Shown here one piece after another: positions 1 through 7,986 of a DNA stretch of 47,211 bases. Location: NCBI GenBank assembly GCA_946410085.1, contig CAMJZA010000021.1:1-47211 (forward strand), in the 5' to 3' direction. Every line of letters starts with the position of its first letter. Position 1 is the first letter of the stretch. The DNA is from an uncultured Treponema sp. (GTDB taxonomy: Bacteria > Spirochaetota > Spirochaetia > Treponematales > Treponemataceae). Both the position numbers and the translations under genes were made by a program. Below the pieces are notes generated by a model. The model did no database searches. It was not told the DNA's origin and saw only the letters and a program-made list of their open reading frames with translations.

Positions 1-505
1 GTTTTTCCGTGTACCGTGTCATGCAGGGAACTTTCTTTTCCCAGTCTATTTTCGGGTCGCCGTAATTGCATATGACGGCGAATTTCCCGCCGTTTTTGAG
101 GGTTCTGGCCACTTCCTTGAAGCAGGCTCCGATATTCTTCCAGAAATATACGGTCTCAAATGCCGTCACCAGGTCGAGCTGTCCGTCCTTGAACGGCAGT
201 TTTTCCGCACTTCCCTGAAAGACTTCGCAGCGCTTGCCCAGTTCGGACTTGTTGACCTTTTTTGCCTTCCTCACGCTTTCTGCGGAAATGTCAATCCCGT
301 ATACCTTTGCAGAGCCGCTTCTTTCCAGCATCCGCTTCATGTTGTATCCGCCCCCGCAGCCAATGTCGGCTATTTCGCCAGACTGGGGAAACTCCAGCTG
401 ATCCAAAGCCCACCGGGCCATCGGGAAGTGTTCCTTATCCATAATAACCAGCATGAGCCGTCCCACCAGCCCCTTGGGGTGTCCGAAGTTGTCAGTAAAC
501 GCCAT
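1..505 (-). CDS. Class I SAM-dependent methyltransferase, partial (C-terminus outside the window)
   Basis: The reading frame runs leftward from an ATG at 505-503 and is still open at base 1, so only the N-terminal 168 residues are present. It begins MAFTDNFGHPKGLVGRL and carries the SAM-binding glycine loop IADIGCGGGYNMKRML at about residues 47-62. An acidic residue for the ribose follows in YGIDIS, and the motif IV-like stretch LDLVTAFETVYFW comes next, as in Methyltransf_11/UbiE-like enzymes. The substrate cannot be told. The start is supported by AAAGG about 11 nt upstream and a sigma-70-like promoter at 532-560. It is probably a single gene, because the next gene to the right is more than 200 bp away. 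Confidence 0.82.
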   Translation of the reverse strand, partial: MAFTDNFGHPKGLVGRLMLVIMDKEHFPMARWALDQLEFPQSGEIADIGCGGGYNMKRMLERSGSAKVYGIDISAESVRKAKKVNKSELGKRCEVFQGSAEKLPFKDGQLDLVTAFETVYFWKNIGACFKEVARTLKNGGKFAVICNYGDPKIDWEKKVPCMTRYTEK

Positions 506-531
506 AAGTCATACAATCCTTTTGTTAGCAT

Positions 532-560
532 ATAATAACATTAGGGTTCAAAAGAATCAA
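532..560 (-). promoter_or_regulatory. Sigma-70-like promoter for the methyltransferase
   Basis: On the minus strand TTGATT (560-555) is followed after 17 bp by TATTAT (537-532). The ATG lies at 505, giving a short leader with an AAAGG ribosome-binding site. Confidence 0.5.
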
Positions 561-623
561 GATATGCCGTCACTTGTTCGGGGAGCCACGAAATTTTTCG
601 CAGTAAATTATCTTCTTTGCTAA

Positions 624-712
624 GCTCATACCTGAAAGCTTTTCGCTCACGCCTGAAAACTTTTCAGCTCACACCTGAAAGTCTTTCGGTTCGTACAGAA
701 CGGCTTTTCGGC
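624..712. repeat. Degenerate tandem repeat, period 21-22 bp, about 4 copies (locus A)
   Basis: Units start at 624, 645, 667 and 689. The first three share GCTCAYRCCTGAAAR followed by CTTTTC-like bases; the fourth is decayed. On the minus strand the unit reads TTCAGGTGTGAGC, close to the last unit of the array at 24551. The period is not a constant multiple of three and no gene covers the stretch. It lies between the hydrolase stop at 721 and the methyltransferase promoter. Confidence 0.7.
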
Positions 713-720
713 GGTCACCC

Positions 721-1488
721 TCACACCGGCATCGCCATGAACTCGTCTATGGCCTTGAGCACCGGGGCGGCGTATTTCTCCCCGCCGAAAAGCCACTGCT
801 CGTGCTGCATGTCAAACTCGCGGATGTCCGGCTCGTGGAAGTACTTCTTGTATCGCTTCAGGTACTTCACGCCCATCTTGTTCGCGTAGATGAAGTGTGC
901 CTTGGTGTGCTCAACCTGTATGTCGTCCTCCAGGTGGGTCAGCAGGTCGGTGTAGTATTCGTTACGGATTGACTCGGGGCTGAACTTTGCGAAGCAGGCC
1001 ATGAAGCGGTCGGCTGCCTCGTCGCTCATCAGGAAGAAGTCCTTGAGCTTTTGCCGTGTCTTGTTCCGCTTTTTCTCGCTGCCAGTGAAGCTCGTGAGCA
1101 GGGGGACGACCAGCATGGACTGCAACTTCGCCGCAAGCTTTCCGCTCTGGTCTAGGTCGGGGCTGCCGAATATCCCGTGGTCAATGTGGACCCGTTTCCT
1201 TTGTATCAGCTGGCCGACGAAGCTTGAGCCGAGGGAGGAGCCAAGTGCCCCGTCAAGCCTGCCCCCGTGCTTGTCTATGATGTACTGCTCTATCTTTTCC
1301 GTGATGCTGATCATGTCCGGGAAGATTGAGCCGCTCCCGTCAAACCCATCGTAGTTAACGCAGACAAGATGATACTTCCCGGCATGCGCGTCCATGACGC
1401 TGGCGAAGTTGGTCTGCCAGTCGCAGCAGGTCCCCGGAAGGAGCATCAGCGTCTTTCCTGTTACAAGGCCTTTTTCTTCAAACTGCAT
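721..1488 (-). CDS. Alpha/beta-hydrolase fold protein
   Basis: A 255-residue protein. The strand-turn LMLLPGTCCDWQTNF at residues 14-28 resembles an oxyanion-hole segment. The nucleophile elbow is GSSLGSS near residue 84, and a late His (DMQHEQW) could complete a Ser-His-Asp triad. There is no signal peptide, so it is probably a cytoplasmic esterase or lipase-like enzyme; the substrate is unknown. GAGG about 8 nt before the ATG supports the start. A decayed relative of its N-terminus lies at 4672-4748, directly downstream of a methyltransferase remnant, which suggests this family sat in an operon with an LCM-type methyltransferase in an ancestor. Confidence 0.7.
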   Translation of the reverse strand: MQFEEKGLVTGKTLMLLPGTCCDWQTNFASVMDAHAGKYHLVCVNYDGFDGSGSIFPDMISITEKIEQYIIDKHGGRLDGALGSSLGSSFVGQLIQRKRVHIDHGIFGSPDLDQSGKLAAKLQSMLVVPLLTSFTGSEKKRNKTRQKLKDFFLMSDEAADRFMACFAKFSPESIRNEYYTDLLTHLEDDIQVEHTKAHFIYANKMGVKYLKRYKKYFHEPDIREFDMQHEQWLFGGEKYAAPVLKAIDEFMAMPV

Positions 1489-1598
1489 GTACGTACCTCA
1501 CTTTCTGTTAGCTCATGGTAATACTCTGCGGGGTAAATTGCAAGCCCCCGCAGGCTGGAATGGAGTCCCCCGGACCCGGAATTTTTTTATAAAAGTGC

Positions 1599-1627
1599 TT
1601 GACATACAATCAAAGTTGCTTTATGGT
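1599..1627 (+). promoter_or_regulatory. Sigma-70 promoter upstream of eno
   Basis: A perfect -35 box TTGACA (1599-1604) is followed after 17 bp by TATGGT (1622-1627). Transcription should start near 1634, giving a leader of about 270 nt before eno. The leader holds two strong hairpins (1686-1758 and 1786-1824). Confidence 0.65.
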
Positions 1628-1685
1628 AACTGTACGGACGTAAGTTAGCTTAATCTAATGACAAGTCCGATTCTGCAGTAAATTA

Positions 1686-1758
1686 AGCGGGGGCATGGAA
1701 ACTATTCTCCTTAACACAGCCACAAAAAATATAACCATGCCCCTGCTTTTCTTTTTTT
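1686..1758 (+). terminator. Terminator-like hairpin with U-tract in the eno leader (possible attenuator or small-RNA end)
   Basis: AGCGGGGGCATGG (1686-1698) pairs with CCATGCCCCTGCT (1735-1747) with a single non-Watson-Crick position. The loop is 36 nt and AT-rich, and the stem is followed directly by TTTCTTTTTTT. Together with the promoter at 1599-1627 this predicts a transcript of about 125 nt that ends before eno unless terminated transcription is relieved. It could be an attenuator of eno, or the end of an independent small RNA. Confidence 0.5.
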
Positions 1759-1785
1759 GCAGGTACGAATAGAATGAGACATTCG

Positions 1786-1824
1786 TGCTTCAGGGCAGAA
1801 GGTGTCAGCTTTTGCCCTGAAGCA
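1786..1824 (+). other. Second leader hairpin upstream of eno
   Basis: TGCTTCAGGGCA (1786-1797) is perfectly complementary to TGCCCTGAAGCA (1813-1824), with a 15-nt loop. It has no U-tract, so it is not a typical terminator. It sits about 80 nt before the eno start and could be an mRNA-stabilising or regulatory stem. Confidence 0.55.
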
Positions 1825-1870
1825 GGTGCGTTTGCCCTGGCTTCCCGTAAGGGGGGCCGGGGATTTTTGA

Positions 1871-3223
<1,353 letters not shown>

Positions 3224-3255
3224 GTCCTTACCGCAGTTTCAGAAGTCTGCCCTGC

Positions 3256-3285
3256 ACGGCCGTCCGAGTCATTTCGGGCGGCCGT
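3256..3285. terminator. Hairpin between eno and the convergent small gene
   Basis: ACGGCCGTCCGA (3256-3267) pairs with TCGGGCGGCCGT (3274-3285): 12 bp with one G-T wobble and a 6-nt loop. There is no long T-tract on either strand, so it may be a weak bidirectional terminator. Confidence 0.5.
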
Positions 3286-3291
3286 AGGCGT

Positions 3292-3540
3292 TTACTTGAA
3301 GTATTCGGCAACATCGGAATTATCGTTATACTGCTTTCTGACGTGAACAACAAGAGTGCCGTCTTCCTGCTCGGCAGTATCATCAATCTGATACCTGGTC
3401 TTTGTGTATTCGAGATTTGCCTTATAACGCTCAAATTCATCACGGTTATACTTCAGCGCATGTTCTTTGCTGTAACCCAGTTCGGGTTTCTGCGAAAAAA
3501 CCAGTGTCTGAAAGATACATGCTGCACTTACACGCTTCAT
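3292..3540 (-). CDS. Small hypothetical protein, 82 residues
   Basis: The ATG at 3540 is chosen because AAAGGAGGTGG lies just upstream, one of the strongest ribosome-binding sites in the window. The frame also stays open further upstream without such a site. The protein starts MKRVSAACIFQTLVF, which could be a short hydrophobic or cleaved N-terminus. The rest is charged and tyrosine-rich (SKEHALKYNRDEFERYKANL, then TRYQIDDTAEQEDGTLVVHV). I do not recognise a family. It converges on eno across the 3256-3285 hairpin. A possible extended -10 promoter (TGC TATAAT on the minus strand, 3833-3825) lies about 285 nt upstream. Confidence 0.6.
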   Translation of the reverse strand: MKRVSAACIFQTLVFSQKPELGYSKEHALKYNRDEFERYKANLEYTKTRYQIDDTAEQEDGTLVVHVRKQYNDNSDVAEYFK

Positions 3541-3731
3541 GATTCCACCTCCTTTGGCACCATATATTACGGCAGAAATATGCGGCCATTTGATGCAGAG
3601 AGATGTTCGAGCAATATACGGATACCACGGCTGCCGTCGAAAATACCAGCTGAAGCGCTCCCGTGGCAGATTTCGCTGCACATGAATTGTATCATGTTTT
3701 CGGGAAAACAATCAAGCGCAGGTATTGCTTT

Positions 3732-3863
3732 TTATGCAGGCCGGTCCCGGCTGAAAATCAGCCTGAAAACGCTGCGGACAAAGGGCTGGATGAAGAACAG
3801 CTGCGTGAAATAGGCGAACGGAAAATTATAGCACATCAGCCGCAGCCACTGCACGAGGGCTGA
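3732..3863 (-). pseudogene. Possible C-terminal remnant of a DUF2798-like small membrane protein
   Basis: The minus-strand frame ending at 3732 encodes WLRLMCYNFPFAYFTQLFF followed by IQPFVRSVFRLIF. This resembles the second half of DUF2798 two-helix membrane proteins, where an N-F-x-x-A-x-P-x-Q-L segment precedes G-P-x-V-R-x-x-F. Upstream, the frame runs into the promoter and coding sequence of the thioesterase and shows no first half. It may be a truncated remnant, but the similarity is from memory and short. The rest of 3541-3911 shows nothing else I can name. Confidence 0.3.
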
Positions 3864-3874
3864 GGGGCAGGCAT

Positions 3875-3904
3875 CTGGCAGAGAATCGTATTTTGGGGTA
3901 CAAT
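3875..3904 (+). promoter_or_regulatory. Promoter for the acyl-ACP thioesterase, predicting a leaderless mRNA
   Basis: CTGGCA (3875-3880), 18 bp, then TACAAT (3899-3904). The start codon at 3912 is only 7 nt beyond the -10 box, so transcription would begin at or within a base or two of the ATG, and there is no Shine-Dalgarno sequence. Confidence 0.5.
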
Positions 3905-3911
3905 AAGCCCC

Positions 3912-4661
3912 ATGACGACATTTGAGAATCTTACTTTCACGAGCGGACGCGAAGTTTCCTCTGCGTTCATAGACTCTTCGGTGCGGATGGGGGTTGCCCA
4001 GTCCGTGCTTCTGGTGCAGGACAATCTTACGGAATGTTTTAATGCCATGGGCTGCGACGGTGTTATCTACCGTGAAAAATTCAATGATTTCTGGGTTTTT
4101 ACGAAAACAAAGGTGCATTTCCTGCGCCGGCCGGACTGGCGCGAGACTGTCACGGCAAAGACGTTTCCGATTGACAATGCGGGGCTGAGAACTCATGTCA
4201 ACACAGAAATCCTTGATGGAAACGGCTGCAGGCTTCTCGTTGCCAATCAGGAAGCCTGTGTCCTGAGCCTTGAGAATCACCGGCCTCAGAAGCTGACTGA
4301 ACTTCCCTATCCGAAGGAAAACTTTCCGGCGCCGGTTTTTAACGAGCCGTTTGAACGCTTTCCTTCCGATTTTACGGAAGATGAATTCGTTTTCGAGCAG
4401 ATTATCCGATCCTGCCATATTGATATGTCCCGCCACATGAACAATATCGAATACATCAGGCTTGCCCTGTGTGTTTTTGATGATGATTTTCTGCAGTCTC
4501 ATGAAATTACGGATCTGGAAGTTCATTACACCGGAGAAAGCCGTGAAAGGCAGCTACTCAGAGTTTTCAGGCGCGATGATGCCGTGACACAGGGAAAGAC
4601 CTATGTTCATATAAAGGAAAGTGACCGCTGTGTCTTTGAATGCTGCGTTCGCTATGCGTAG
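3912..4661 (+). CDS. Acyl-ACP thioesterase (double hot-dog fold)
   Basis: A 249-residue protein of the FatA/FatB-like bacterial family. It hydrolyses acyl-acyl carrier protein to release free fatty acids in the cytoplasm. The N-terminal hot-dog half carries MGVAQSVLLVQDNLTECFNA, matching the family segment around the first long helix. The second half has HIDMSRHMNNIEYIRL, which corresponds to the D-x-N-x-H-x-N-N-x-x-Y motif; the usual Asn two residues before the conserved His is replaced by Ser here (D-M-S-R-H). The mRNA is probably leaderless (see 3875-3904). The gene stops at 4661, directly next to a cluster of gene fragments. Confidence 0.85.
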   Translation: MTTFENLTFTSGREVSSAFIDSSVRMGVAQSVLLVQDNLTECFNAMGCDGVIYREKFNDFWVFTKTKVHFLRRPDWRETVTAKTFPIDNAGLRTHVNTEILDGNGCRLLVANQEACVLSLENHRPQKLTELPYPKENFPAPVFNEPFERFPSDFTEDEFVFEQIIRSCHIDMSRHMNNIEYIRLALCVFDDDFLQSHEITDLEVHYTGESRERQLLRVFRRDDAVTQGKTYVHIKESDRCVFECCVRYA

Positions 4662-4671
4662 GGAACCGCAC

Positions 4672-4748
4672 TGCTGTTGACAGGAAGTTGGTCTGCCTGT
4701 CAACAGCAGGTCCGGGCAGTAGCATGAGCGTCCTGCCTGTCATCAGGC
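4672..4748 (-). pseudogene. N-terminal fragment of an alpha/beta hydrolase related to 721-1488
   Basis: The minus strand encodes MTGRTLMLLPGPAVDRQTNF, which aligns with VTGKTLMLLPGTCCDWQTNF of the intact hydrolase at 721-1488. Homology stops after about 25 codons and the frame ends in unrelated sequence near the thioesterase stop. The ATG at about 4743 still has AGGAG a few bases upstream, between it and the methyltransferase stop at 4754. This preserves an ancestral gene junction (methyltransferase then hydrolase). Confidence 0.75.
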
Positions 4749-4753
4749 TCCTG

Positions 4754-4850
4754 TTAGCACTCGAAGCGTGCCCAGGGGTCATTCATCTTGGGAAGGAGGG
4801 TCGCGAAGAGCCAGCCGCCGAAGGAGTGCCTGCTCATTTCTTCAATGCGG
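4754..4850 (-). pseudogene. C-terminal fragment of a PPM1/LCM-type methyltransferase related to 9833-10627
   Basis: The minus strand encodes SRHSFGGWLFATLLPKMND then PWARFEC and a TAA stop (4756-4754). The intact enzyme at 9833-10627 ends RKHSFGGWLFATLLPKMND, RWARFEW. The nucleotide match is long and near-identical over about 85 bp. Upstream of about 4850 the homology is lost at the ABC-ATPase fragment, so the first 85-90% of the gene is missing. Confidence 0.85.
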
Positions 4851-5069
4851 TGCGAGCCTTTCTGGCGGTGAGGCCCAGAGGATTCTCCGATTATCATCCT
4901 TGATGAGGCGACTGCCAGCGTGGATGCGGACAATGAGTCTTATATACAGGAAGCCATTGATGAGCTTTGTGCGGGAAAGACCTTGCTGGTCATTGCCCAC
5001 AGAATGAGCACAATCAAGAATGCGGATGCCGTGTATAAGGTGGAAAATGGATTGCTGTGCAATGCATGA
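4850..5069 (+). pseudogene. C-terminal fragment of an ABC transporter ATPase, with internal deletion and frameshift
   Basis: On the plus strand, 4858-4884 encodes the ABC signature LSGGEAQRI. After a frame change, 4890-5069 encodes IIILDEATASVDADNES (Walker B and D-loop), then the H-loop segment TLLVIAHRMSTI, and ends VENGLLCNA-stop. The roughly 10 residues that normally separate signature and Walker B are gone. The N-terminal half with Walker A and any membrane domain is absent. The type resembles exporter ATPases of the MsbA/MDR group. Confidence 0.8.
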
Positions 5070-5116
5070 TCACTCACGGCCATCCCCGTGAGCCGCGCCC
5101 GAGATGAAAGCCGAAC

Positions 5117-6295
5117 TCAGCACCGGAGCCATGAAATCATCGCGTCCAGCACCTTCTTGGAGTTTCCCACGTTGCAGTGGCCGCCCGCGTTGTCCTGCTC
5201 GCTGAACAGCCGCAGGGTGAGCGAACGGGCGTTGGAAAGCAGGTCGTACTCCTCGTGGAAGAGACGGGGGCTGATGAAGTGGTCCTCCCGTGCCCCCAGG
5301 ACGAGGACGTCCTGCGTAATCCTGTCGGCTATGCCATGCAGGGTGAATTTCCGTATCCGATCGATGTACTGCATGGGGGTCTTCGCATCGTAGGCGTACA
5401 TGCCGTGCAGGAGGTTCCAGCGCACCAGCTCGTCCTGCTTCATCATTTTCTTGTAGAAGCCGTTCATGATGCCTCGGAAGGGCGAGGAAAGGATTTTCTC
5501 GATGACGGACGCGACGTTCCCCGGATGATCGGAAAGGACGACGTGGAAGAAGTCGGGGAAAATCGACCTCGCGATGACGCGGCTTATCCGCTTCTCGAAT
5601 GCCGCCGCGCGGGGGGTAAGGTAGCCTCCGAGCGAGGCCCCGATGATTGCAACGTCCTCAAGCTTGAAGTGGTCAAGTATGGCGGACACGGGCCTCTCCC
5701 ATTCGTGCGTGAACTTCATGCCCTGCACACGGAGGACACCGCCCTGCCCCGGCCCCTCAAAAAGGTAGACGTCAAAGCCGCCCTGCGCCAGATAGAGCAT
5801 GGGAAAGAAGAGCTCCTCAAAGTAGCTGTCGTTGCCGCCGTGAAAGAGAACCGCTCCGCGGGGGCTTCCTCCGCCGTTGTCCGCGGCCTTCGCGACCATC
5901 ACGGGGAGCGTCCCTCCCTGGTAGGGCACGGAATGGCGGCTGACCTTTCCGCTCTCAAAGTAATCCGCATAATACTCATAGAAGAGGTCCTCGCCTTTTT
6001 TGTATTGGGCCTGTTTCTGCGGGTCGGAATCGTACATGAAGAATTCGGCCATGCGGGCATAGGCAATCTCGTTTTGTGTCCGGCCCTCATCATGCGCCCT
6101 GCGTTCCAAGGCTGTGAGCGTGCGCGTCCAGTCCTCGCTCGTCCGTATGCTGCCGCACTCACGGCAGACTTCCTCCTCATCCCCTCCGTCCCAGTAGATG
6201 ACGCGGTTCAGCTGGAAGTTGAAGTTCGCGTCGGGCACGATTTTATGCGTTCCGGTCTTGAAAGCAATAGGCGTGTTTGAATCAAATCTTTTCAT
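5117..6295 (-). CDS. Alpha/beta hydrolase, FrsA / DPOH-like family
   Basis: About 392 residues. The first 125 or so residues form a helical region before the hydrolase core, as in FrsA and 2,6-dihydropseudooxynicotine hydrolase relatives. The core has GAVLFHGGNDSYFEELFFP (oxyanion region), the nucleophile elbow IIGASLGGY, a late acid in LGAREDHFIS and the His in AGGHCNVGN, so a complete Ser-Asp-His triad is visible. The substrate is unknown. Two adjacent ATGs lie at 6298 and 6295; AAGGAG is 7 nt before the second, which I prefer. The AraC gene lies 60 bp upstream in the same direction, so it is the likely regulator or operon partner. Confidence 0.75.
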   Translation of the reverse strand: MKRFDSNTPIAFKTGTHKIVPDANFNFQLNRVIYWDGGDEEEVCRECGSIRTSEDWTRTLTALERRAHDEGRTQNEIAYARMAEFFMYDSDPQKQAQYKKGEDLFYEYYADYFESGKVSRHSVPYQGGTLPVMVAKAADNGGGSPRGAVLFHGGNDSYFEELFFPMLYLAQGGFDVYLFEGPGQGGVLRVQGMKFTHEWERPVSAILDHFKLEDVAIIGASLGGYLTPRAAAFEKRISRVIARSIFPDFFHVVLSDHPGNVASVIEKILSSPFRGIMNGFYKKMMKQDELVRWNLLHGMYAYDAKTPMQYIDRIRKFTLHGIADRITQDVLVLGAREDHFISPRLFHEEYDLLSNARSLTLRLFSEQDNAGGHCNVGNSKKVLDAMISWLRC

Positions 6296-6354
6296 CATGT
6301 AGCTCCTTGCCATGACTTTAGCATAAAAAACGGCGGGAGACTTTCAATTAGATG

Positions 6355-7131
6355 CTATTCCGCACTTTTGAGGAACTGGGAGAAGGAAATCCCGAACATC
6401 CGCTTGAACGTGGCTGCCAGGTGGGACGGAGAGTCGAAGCCCGCGTCCAATGCGGCCTGCGTCAGGCTTTTCCTCTTCCGCACATGTATGAATGCCTTCT
6501 GGATTTTTATGAACGCAAGGTAGCGGTGGAGCGATATGCCTGCCTGGCCCGAGAACAAATGGGACAGCCTGCTCTGTGAAAGCCCCGCCGTGTCGCAGAG
6601 CTCTTTCATGATGCCAGAGGGTATGCTCTCCATTTCAGAAAGCCGGGCCTTGACGGAAAGAACCCGTTCGTCAAGCGATGCGTCCGCGAGGCCCGTGCCG
6701 TTCCAGCCGAGAAGCCCCAGCAGCTCCCGGTCAAACGCAGCGGCCCCTTCCGGGCTCATCCTGCAAAGGCTGTCAACGGGGCAGGAAGCCGAACAGCGGG
6801 ACACGAGCTCCCCTATCCTGCACAAAAGCCCTTCATCCGGCAGAAAGAATTCCTTGTCACGAAGGAAGGTCTGTTTGACATACCGGCCAAGCGTGCTCAC
6901 CGGCTCGAACAAAAAGACGATGGCATCACTGCTTTCCAGATTCAGGGTATGCGGCACGTCAGAATCTATGAATACTGCCTTCCCCTCAAAGGCCTTCCCG
7001 CCCGCAGTCCCCGGGAAATCGCCGCCTACGGAAAAAATGAAATGCAGGGCAAGGTGGCTGTGAGGTTCGGGACTGCCATAAGCGGCGATGCAGGAGAGAT
7101 GGTCGTAGCTGTATGCAAGGAGCCTCGTCAT
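6355..7131 (-). CDS. AraC-family transcriptional regulator
   Basis: A 258-residue protein. The N-terminal half looks like a cupin-type ligand domain (EPHSHLALHFIFSVGG and AVFIDSDVPHTL). The C-terminal 100 residues hold two helix-turn-helix units typical of AraC/XylS: MKELCDTAGLSQSRLSHLF with YLAFIKIQKAFIHV, then LTQAALDAGFDSPSHLAATF and KRMFGISFSQFL. It is followed after 60 bp by the FrsA-like hydrolase on the same strand and may control that gene. The 150 bp upstream contain a 23-bp direct repeat with a palindromic core (7233-7278), which could be its own operator. Confidence 0.88.
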   Translation of the reverse strand: MTRLLAYSYDHLSCIAAYGSPEPHSHLALHFIFSVGGDFPGTAGGKAFEGKAVFIDSDVPHTLNLESSDAIVFLFEPVSTLGRYVKQTFLRDKEFFLPDEGLLCRIGELVSRCSASCPVDSLCRMSPEGAAAFDRELLGLLGWNGTGLADASLDERVLSVKARLSEMESIPSGIMKELCDTAGLSQSRLSHLFSGQAGISLHRYLAFIKIQKAFIHVRKRKSLTQAALDAGFDSPSHLAATFKRMFGISFSQFLKSAE

Positions 7132-7232
7132 AGACTCATTCTCATGTGCAGCTTACCGAAGGAATCCATACCTGATAGTATACAGGCAGTGTCCGCAGCC
7201 GTCAATACGACCACTTGGCTTGTTGGTGGTCC

Positions 7233-7278
7233 GCAAACCGTACGGTTCAGGGGCTGCAAACCGGGCGGTTCAGGGCCT
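7233..7278. repeat. Two-copy 23-bp direct repeat with palindromic core upstream of the AraC gene (locus D)
   Basis: Copies at 7233-7255 and 7256-7278 share GCAAACCG and CGGTTCAGGG at the same spacing. The first contains the perfect 12-bp palindrome AACCGTACGGTT (7236-7247); the second has AACCGGGCGGTT (7259-7270). The period matches the array at 24436-24573. It lies between the TetR stop and the AraC start, so it may be an operator or a short member of the repeat family. Confidence 0.6.
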
Positions 7279-7284
7279 TGGGGA

Positions 7285-7851
7285 CTATGCTTTTGCCAGG
7301 ATTTCCTCCGCGAGCAGCATGAAATATCCGGCCACCTGCTCCGGGCTGTCAGCAAATTTCCTGCCCGACCAGTATTTCAGCACATCGCTGAAAGTTGACG
7401 AGATATGCGAATGGGCCAGCTCCGGGGGAATCCTGTCGCTCCCGCTGAGTTTTTTGTCGCAAATCAGGGCGACCTTCTCTCCCATCCTCTTGTAGAAGAC
7501 CTCAGCTGATTTTCCCAGAAGGAATGTCTTTGCCTTTCCCTCATTGTCACGTATATGGATGTACATGTGCGTTATCTCGCCTTTCAGGTTGTTCTGGAAC
7601 GCATGACCGTCCGTGTGCTCAATCTCGCTGAAGACATGATAGATGAGGTTCTCAAAAATCTCGTCGAGGACCTCATCCTTGTTCTGGAAGTTCTCGTAGA
7701 ACGTCGAGCGTCCCACGTTCGCTTTCTTGATTATATCAGCGACCGTGATGCCCTGATACTCCTTCTTGCTCATGAGGAAGCTGAGCGAATCTATGATTGC
7801 CTTCCGTGTTTTCTCTACCCGCCTGTCCATAGCGTTTCCGAACAAATTCAT
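7285..7851 (-). CDS. TetR/AcrR-family transcriptional regulator
   Basis: About 188 residues from the ATG at 7851; an ATG at 7830 is also possible. Neither has a strong ribosome-binding site. The N-terminal TetR helix-turn-helix is clear: RKAIIDSLSFLMSKKEYQGI, TVADIIKKANVGRSTFYENF, QNKDEVLDEIF. The C-terminal ligand domain is not assignable. It is divergent from the metal P-type ATPase at 7987, and a 6-5-6 bp palindrome (7924-7940) lies over that gene's -35 region, so it probably represses the ATPase. Two 17-bp near-identical direct repeats (7833-7849 and 7861-7877) overlap its own start. Confidence 0.85.
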   Translation of the reverse strand: MNLFGNAMDRRVEKTRKAIIDSLSFLMSKKEYQGITVADIIKKANVGRSTFYENFQNKDEVLDEIFENLIYHVFSEIEHTDGHAFQNNLKGEITHMYIHIRDNEGKAKTFLLGKSAEVFYKRMGEKVALICDKKLSGSDRIPPELAHSHISSTFSDVLKYWSGRKFADSPEQVAGYFMLLAEEILAKA

Positions 7852-7877
7852 ATTTTTATCCGCTTCCGAACAAGTTC
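7833..7877. repeat. Two near-identical 17-bp direct repeats over the TetR gene start
   Basis: CGTTTCCGAACAAATTC (7833-7849) and CGCTTCCGAACAAGTTC (7861-7877) differ at two positions and are 28 bp apart. One lies inside the first codons of the TetR gene and one just upstream. They could be autoregulatory binding sites or the result of a local duplication. Confidence 0.5.
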
Positions 7878-7923
7878 CGCCTGCTGTTCTTAACATGCCC
7901 GCCGGATGCGGATATAGTTTCAG

Positions 7924-7960
7924 GCGGACGGTGTGTCCGCTTCTGGATGTATTGTATCAT
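7924..7960 (+). promoter_or_regulatory. Operator-like palindrome and promoter for the metal P-type ATPase
   Basis: GCGGAC (7924-7929) and GTCCGC (7935-7940) are inverted repeats separated by 5 bp. They overlap where the -35 box should lie relative to a TG-preceded -10 box TATCAT (7955-7960). AGAGAGGG follows, and the ATG is at 7987. The arrangement fits repression by the adjacent TetR protein. Confidence 0.5.
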
Positions 7961-7986
7961 ACTTTTTGAAGAGAGGGTAGCTTTCT

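Noticed and set aside
1..13. First bases of the window resemble the sequence just after the 10642-10672 hairpin (gtttttccgtgt)
   Set aside because: Only about 12 bp match at the window edge; it may be chance, and the rest of the element is outside the window.
5177..6280. Long plus-strand open frame antisense to the FrsA-like hydrolase
   Set aside because: It is an antisense shadow with no domain, while the minus-strand protein has a full catalytic triad.
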